From CAG-390 sp045644325 (GTDB lineage: Bacteria; Bacillota; Clostridia; Oscillospirales; CAG-272): a stretch of 18,904 nucleotides of DNA. Shown piece after piece: positions 15,251-18,904 of this stretch. Where the stretch lies: assembly GCA_045644325.1 (NCBI GenBank), contig JAZRGT010000007.1, positions 1 through 18,904 of the forward strand, in the 5' to 3' direction. Every line of letters begins with the position of its first letter. Position 1 is the first letter of the stretch. Below the pieces are notes generated by a model. The model saw nothing but the letters and a program-made list of their open reading frames with translations. It was not told the DNA's origin and made no database searches. Position numbers and translations under genes: made by a program.

Positions 15251-16623
15251 TTTTCTGTCTCCGTTATATCTTCAAATTCTACTATTGTTCTTCCCTTGCT
15301 GAAATCGTCAAATCCGAGTCCCATATCCTCGTATTCTGCCTCGCCGCTCTGGTTATCATAGGGATCGGTTCGGAGATACTTCTTCGGCGGATCGAATGCT
15401 GTTCCCTGTGAGTGGTTGTTGATCTCGCGGAAAACGTCAAAGTTTCCGCAATAGTGCTCCCAAAGCTCACGGTCACCGTATTTATGCGCACCCTCACCGA
15501 AGGAAAGATCGGCGTGAAGCCATCCCCAAGGGGCAACGTAGAACTGCGCCCAATCGTGGCTGCCGATGCGGTTCGGACGGCAATGACTGCCCGACTGCCA
15601 ACGCGCAGGCACTCCCATCGCACGGCAGAGCGAGATGAACAAAAGTGCCATAACACCGCAGTCGCCGCGCTTGTTGAACAGTGCGAATTCGGGGATATTT
15701 TCAATACAAAGGTACTCTCGCATATAAGAATACGACATATTCGTCGTGACGTATTCGTAAGCCTTTCGCGCGAGGATGAGAGGATTATTCTCTTCTCCGC
15801 GCAGTTCGTCGGCAACCGCCTTTATCGCAGGAGTGATCCTTATCTGCGGGAGCTCCTCGTCGGTGCAGAAAGTTGGCTGTTCAGCGGAAACCTTCGACGG
15901 ATCGAGGTTGTAATACGGGATCGTCAAAACGTAAGAGAATTCAATCTCAAATTTTTCGTCTTTCTTATACTCGGTTTCGATAAACGCCGTGCGCTGATCG
16001 GCATCCGAGATATAAACGGGATGCGAGGAATAATGAAGCACTATGTCGCTCTGCTCGTCGCACTCGGCGGGATAGGGCAGATGAACGCGGATCTTTTTGC
16101 CCACGCGCTGTGCATGCCCGTCGATCGTCAGCCACTCGCGGACACGCCAGCGTACCTTGCGGTAGCCGTGCTTTTTCATTATCTCGAGATTCTCGTGGCG
16201 CAGAGGATTGCGATATGCATTTTCGTAAATTCCCTCGGGCAGGGATTTAAGATACGCCTCCTGACATTCAAGGATGTTCGACCTTGCCGAGCGTTGGAAA
16301 TAACGCACACCGTTTTTGCGGATATAGTCGGCACTTCCCTGCGAGATTATGTATTCAAGATTTTCCGCCGTGCAAGCGGGATACTTTTCTTGGATCTTAC
16401 CGAGCAGAGTGTCAAAATCGGTGTAATACTCCCTCGGCATCTCGCGGCAGATCTCGAGCTCAAGCTCGAGGCGGCGGCGCAATGCTGTCGGCAGATCTCT
16501 CTCAAGCATCGAAAGAACGACCTTCTCCTCACCCTCAAAATCACCAGAATATTTATAAAACTTCACCTCGTCGGGAAGCTCGATTGCAATATATTTTATA
16601 TCTTCTTCGCGGAATTCGATCAT
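15247..16623 (-). CDS. Transglutaminase-like cysteine protease superfamily protein
   Basis: A 458-residue soluble protein with no signal peptide. The C-terminal half has a complete transglutaminase-core triad: Cys322 in FNKRGDCGVMALLF, His356 in GSHDWAQFY and Asp372 in GWLHADLSFG. The following region has the GVPARW motif typical of transglutaminase-like peptidases. Residues 1-250 are charged and contain no domain I recognise; they may be a substrate-recognition or structural part. The ATG at 16623 is preferred to an upstream in-frame ATG at 16671 because CGGAGG lies nine bases before it and the upstream residues lie over the promoter. First gene of a three-gene operon with a sugar kinase and a sugar transferase. 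Members of this superfamily act as peptidases, transglutaminases or deglycosylating amidases; which one applies here is unknown. Confidence 0.87.
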   Translation of the reverse strand: MIEFREEDIKYIAIELPDEVKFYKYSGDFEGEEKVVLSMLERDLPTALRRRLELELEICREMPREYYTDFDTLLGKIQEKYPACTAENLEYIISQGSADYIRKNGVRYFQRSARSNILECQEAYLKSLPEGIYENAYRNPLRHENLEIMKKHGYRKVRWRVREWLTIDGHAQRVGKKIRVHLPYPAECDEQSDIVLHYSSHPVYISDADQRTAFIETEYKKDEKFEIEFSYVLTIPYYNLDPSKVSAEQPTFCTDEELPQIRITPAIKAVADELRGEENNPLILARKAYEYVTTNMSYSYMREYLCIENIPEFALFNKRGDCGVMALLFISLCRAMGVPARWQSGSHCRPNRIGSHDWAQFYVAPWGWLHADLSFGEGAHKYGDRELWEHYCGNFDVFREINNHSQGTAFDPPKKYLRTDPYDNQSGEAEYEDMGLGFDDFSKGRTIVEFEDITETEK

Positions 16624-16653
16624 TATTACGATCCTCCGTTTTACTTTTTTATA

Positions 16654-16682
16654 ATTATACCACATAATCATCGCTCTTGCAA
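16654..16682 (-). promoter_or_regulatory. Promoter for the transglutaminase operon
   Basis: On the minus strand TTGCAA (16682-16677) and TATAAT (16659-16654) are 17 bases apart, with TGTGG directly before the -10. The predicted start near 16647 leaves a short leader of about 24 bases before the ATG at 16623, supporting that start codon. Confidence 0.83.
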
Positions 16683-16701
16683 TAAGTTGTGCAAAAATTG
16701 C

Positions 16702-16730
16702 TTGAATTCAGAGGTTTATTGTGGTATAAT
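16702..16730 (+). promoter_or_regulatory. Promoter for the APH-fold kinase and MazG-like gene
   Basis: TTGAAT (16702-16707) and TATAAT (16725-16730) are 17 bases apart, with TGTGG just upstream of the -10. It is back-to-back with the transglutaminase promoter; the two -35 boxes are 19 bases apart. The downstream gene begins at 16762. Confidence 0.83.
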
Positions 16731-16761
16731 TAAATCACATTCAAGGATTGGAGCAGATATT

Positions 16762-17643
16762 ATGCCGTTATCAAGATTTGCAAGCCTTACCGAAATAAAC
16801 AAAGGCTGGTCGGGTGATAAAAAATACCGTGCAGAGGACGCGCTCGGCAACGTCTTTCTCCTGCGCATCACAAATTCTCCGCGCGGCGAGCGTTACGAGG
16901 ATATGTTCCGTATGCAAAAGGAAGTCGAACGCCTCGGCGTTTCGATGTGCAATCCTATCAAATGCGGAAAATGTGAAGACGGGTATTATATGCTCCAAAG
17001 ATTCGTGGATGGCATTGACGCCGAAGATGCCGTCAAAAAAATGAGCGCAGACGAGCAGTACCGTCTGGGTTATGAAGCGGGCAAGATGCTTAAACTTATC
17101 CATTCAATCCCCGCCCCCGATGATCAATCCGATTGGGAGTCGCGGTTCAACGCGAAGATCGACCGCAAGATCAGGATGTACTCCGAGTGTCCGCTGAAAT
17201 TCGACGGTGATCATTACATACTCGACTACCTCGAGGCAAACCGCCATCTGCTCCGCAACCGTCCGCAATGCTATCAGCACGGTGATTATCACATAGGCAA
17301 TATGATGATAGAGGACGGCAAGATCGTGATCATCGACTTCGACCGCTACGATTTCGGCGACCCGTGGGAGGAATTCAACCGCATCGTATGGTGCGCGCAG
17401 GCGGCGCCCGCGTTTGCCTCGGGCAACGTTGACGGATATTTTGACGAAAAAGTTCCGCATAAATTTTGGGAGCTTTTGGCGCTCTACATCGGTAGCAATA
17501 TGCTCTCCTCGATCCCGTGGGCGATCCCATTCGGAGATCAAGAGATAAACACAATGATGAATCAGGCGCGCGACGTGCTTGATTGGTACGATAACTTCAC
17601 AAACGTAATCCCCAAGTGGTACAAAGGAGTAAAAAATGGCTGA
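16762..17643 (+). CDS. APH/choline-kinase-fold phosphotransferase
   Basis: A 293-residue kinase of the aminoglycoside phosphotransferase superfamily. The N-lobe has FLLRI (32-36; no clear lysine, the family lysine is not obvious) and ITNSPRGERYEDMFRMQKEVERL. The catalytic loop is QHGDYHIGN with Asp175 and Asn180, and the metal-binding loop is IIDFDRYDFGDPWEEF with Asp192 and Asp194. The start ATG has GGAG eight bases upstream and follows a good promoter. Proteins of this kind phosphorylate small molecules; the gene is not a recognised resistance determinant, and an aminoglycoside substrate should not be assumed. It overlaps the next gene by 8 bases, so the two are probably translated together. 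A long open frame continues upstream of the ATG but covers the divergent gene and is not coding there. Confidence 0.88.
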   Translation: MPLSRFASLTEINKGWSGDKKYRAEDALGNVFLLRITNSPRGERYEDMFRMQKEVERLGVSMCNPIKCGKCEDGYYMLQRFVDGIDAEDAVKKMSADEQYRLGYEAGKMLKLIHSIPAPDDQSDWESRFNAKIDRKIRMYSECPLKFDGDHYILDYLEANRHLLRNRPQCYQHGDYHIGNMMIEDGKIVIIDFDRYDFGDPWEEFNRIVWCAQAAPAFASGNVDGYFDEKVPHKFWELLALYIGSNMLSSIPWAIPFGDQEINTMMNQARDVLDWYDNFTNVIPKWYKGVKNG

Positions 17644-17962
17644 ACTGACCGTAAACGAAATGCTTGAAATGCAAAGACAGCTTCAAGACAAATACAAAGA
17701 CAAATGGGAGCCTATCTGCCCCGAGATCGGGCAAAACAAGCTCCTTTGGATGATAGGTGAGATTGGCGAGGTAGCCGACATCATCAAGAAAAACGGATGC
17801 AACAAGGCGATCTCCGCCCCCGAGCTCCGCGCACACCTCGTTGAAGAAATGGCAGACGTTCTGATGTACTACCACGACGTTATGCTCTGCTACGGCATCA
17901 CTTCCGAAGAGCTCCGCGAGGCTTATACCAAGAAGTTCGAAAGAAATATGAAAAGATGGTAA
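17636..17962 (+). CDS. MazG-like nucleotide pyrophosphohydrolase
   Basis: A 108-residue all-alpha NTP pyrophosphatase. The metal-binding EXXE is Glu42-Glu45 in MIGEIGEVADIIKK, and the second half EXXD is Glu71-Asp74 in EEMADVLMYY. These chelate magnesium and hydrolyse nucleoside triphosphates to monophosphate and pyrophosphate. Its length fits a single MazG-like domain rather than the two-domain MazG. The ATG lies inside the end of the upstream kinase gene (8-base overlap), with GGAG upstream. House-cleaning of non-canonical nucleotides is the usual role; pairing with an APH-fold kinase suggests a nucleotide or small-molecule salvage task, which is inference. Confidence 0.88.
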   Translation: MAELTVNEMLEMQRQLQDKYKDKWEPICPEIGQNKLLWMIGEIGEVADIIKKNGCNKAISAPELRAHLVEEMADVLMYYHDVMLCYGITSEELREAYTKKFERNMKRW

Positions 17963-17984
17963 ACGGCGTCTTTTTAAAAATAAA

Positions 17985-18008
17985 GAACCGGCTCGAAAGA
18001 GCCGGTTC
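17985..18008. terminator. Hairpin terminator between MazG-like gene and S1 gene
   Basis: A 10-base perfect stem (GAACCGGCTC / GAGCCGGTTC) closes on a GAAA tetraloop. On the minus strand it is followed by TTTATTTTT, so it is a good terminator for the S1-domain gene, whose stop is 20 bases away. On the plus strand the following AATTTAG is weaker, so termination of the MazG-like transcript there is less certain. Confidence 0.82.
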
Positions 18009-18027
18009 AATTTAGTTAAAAGCTTGA

Positions 18028-18904
18028 TTACTCAGCGTCTTCAGCGTCGGTAGCTTCCTCAAGGAGAGCCTTGATGGAGAGGCTTACTCTCTGCTGCTCG
18101 TCGTCGATCTTGGTGATCTTAACGGTTACGTTCTGACCGGATGCGAGGACATCAGCGGGATTGTCAACGCGGTCGAGAGCGATCTGAGAAACGTGGATAA
18201 GGCCGTCAACGTCATCGGTGATCTTAGCGAATGCACCGTAGGACATAAGGTTCGAGATGGTAACGTCAAGAACGTCGCCCTCTGCGTACTGAGCCTTGAA
18301 TACCTTCCAGGGGTGAGTCTCCTCGGTCTTGTAGCCGAGAGTGATCTGCTTCTTCTCGAGGTCGAAGGACTTAACGAATACGGTAAGCTCGTCGCCGATA
18401 TTGAGAATATCTGCGGGCTTATGTATAGGCTTCCAGGACATCTCTCTCTTGTGAAGCATACCGTCTACTCCGCCGAGGTCGATGAATGCGCCGTACTCGG
18501 TCATTCCTCTTACCTTACCGGTGTAGTACTTGCCCTCTTCGATGCTTGCCCAGAAGGAAGACTCGAGAGCCTTTCTCTCTTCTCTTGCAGAAGCACGGAT
18601 AGAGCCGACTGCGCTCTTGCCCTGACCCTTGAGCTCGATAACCTTGAACTTAACGGTCTGGCCAACGAGAGTAGCGAGGTCGCCACCCTTCGGTACGGTG
18701 GTCTGCGATGCGGGTACGAAGATTCTTGCGCCGTAGAGCTTGATTACTACGCCGCCCTTGACTGCCTCGGCAACAACACCCTCAAGGTTCTCGCCGCTTT
18801 CCTTGGCATCAACGATGATGTGCCAATTCTTGTCAAGATCTGCGCGCTTTTTGGAAACGGTTGCGCATCCGTCAACATCGCTGACGCGGATAACAAATAC
18901 ATCT
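18028..18904 (-). CDS. rpsA: 30S ribosomal protein S1-like, 3' part only (partial)
   Basis: The open frame runs without a stop from the right edge to 18028, so 291 residues are visible and the N-terminus lies outside. S1 domains bind mRNA and help initiation. The segment near the edge, VFVIRVSDVDGCATVSKKRADLDKNW, is the end of one S1 domain. Next come EGVVAEAVKGGVVIKLYGARIFVPASQ, then GKVRGMTEYGAFIDLGGVDGMLHKREMSW and GDVLDVTISNLMSYGAFAKITDDVDGLIHVSQIALDRV, so at least three complete domains. The last helix ends in an acidic EEATDAEDAE tail. This domain series is like the S1 half of the IspH-RpsA fusions common in Clostridia, so the missing 5' part may be IspH; a stand-alone S1 is equally possible. 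Confidence 0.9.
   Translation of the reverse strand, partial: DVFVIRVSDVDGCATVSKKRADLDKNWHIIVDAKESGENLEGVVAEAVKGGVVIKLYGARIFVPASQTTVPKGGDLATLVGQTVKFKVIELKGQGKSAVGSIRASAREERKALESSFWASIEEGKYYTGKVRGMTEYGAFIDLGGVDGMLHKREMSWKPIHKPADILNIGDELTVFVKSFDLEKKQITLGYKTEETHPWKVFKAQYAEGDVLDVTISNLMSYGAFAKITDDVDGLIHVSQIALDRVDNPADVLASGQNVTVKITKIDDEQQRVSLSIKALLEEATDAEDAE

Noticed and set aside
15412..16761. In-frame upstream extension of the APH-fold kinase
   Set aside because: It runs antisense through the transglutaminase gene and both promoters; the ATG at 16762 has a ribosome site and follows a good promoter.

Overview
The window looks like a chromosomal segment of a clostridial (Bacillota) bacterium, probably an uncultured gut or rumen type. 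The evidence is a Bacillota-type S12, RpoB and RpoC, strong AGGAGG ribosome sites, near-perfect TTGACA-N17-TATAAT promoters, a TRTGn extended -10 at several promoters, a YtvI-like permease, and an ECF sigma/anti-sigma pair of clostridial style. I see no mobile element, CRISPR array, tRNA or rRNA gene.

Bases 1-8800, minus strand, hold the transcription/translation core in the order rpoB, rpoC, rpsL, rpsG (the last cut by the left edge). rpoBC has its own strong promoter and ends at a hairpin. rpsL-rpsG then restarts from a second consensus promoter. No L7Ae-like gene sits between rpoC and rpsL, and rplJL is not upstream of rpoB.

Bases 8900-11345 hold a YtvI-like membrane permease (+) and a 100-residue hydrophobic protein (-) that overlaps its 3' end. 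Divergent from the small protein is an XRE-S24 regulator (+) that keeps the LexA/CI self-cleavage residues. The arrangement resembles the lexA/yneA divergent pair of Bacillus, although the proteins are not those. A bidirectional terminator closes the region.

Bases 11347-13632, minus strand, are a signalling pair: an ECF sigma factor followed by a one-pass membrane protein with a short cytoplasmic segment and a large GLUG-like ectodomain, read here as its anti-sigma factor/sensor. Tandem TGTAAAC repeats lie upstream of the sigma gene.

Bases 13747-16623, minus strand, are a tight three-gene operon: a transglutaminase-like protein, a BadF/N-acetylglucosamine-kinase-family sugar kinase, and a small polyprenyl-phosphate sugar phosphotransferase. 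Together they suggest cell-wall sugar salvage and surface glycan initiation.

Bases 16762-17962, plus strand, are a divergent two-gene operon of an APH-fold small-molecule kinase and a MazG-like nucleotide pyrophosphohydrolase, overlapping by 8 bases. A hairpin separates them from the 3' part of an S1-domain protein gene on the minus strand, which runs off the right edge and may be the tail of an IspH-S1 fusion.
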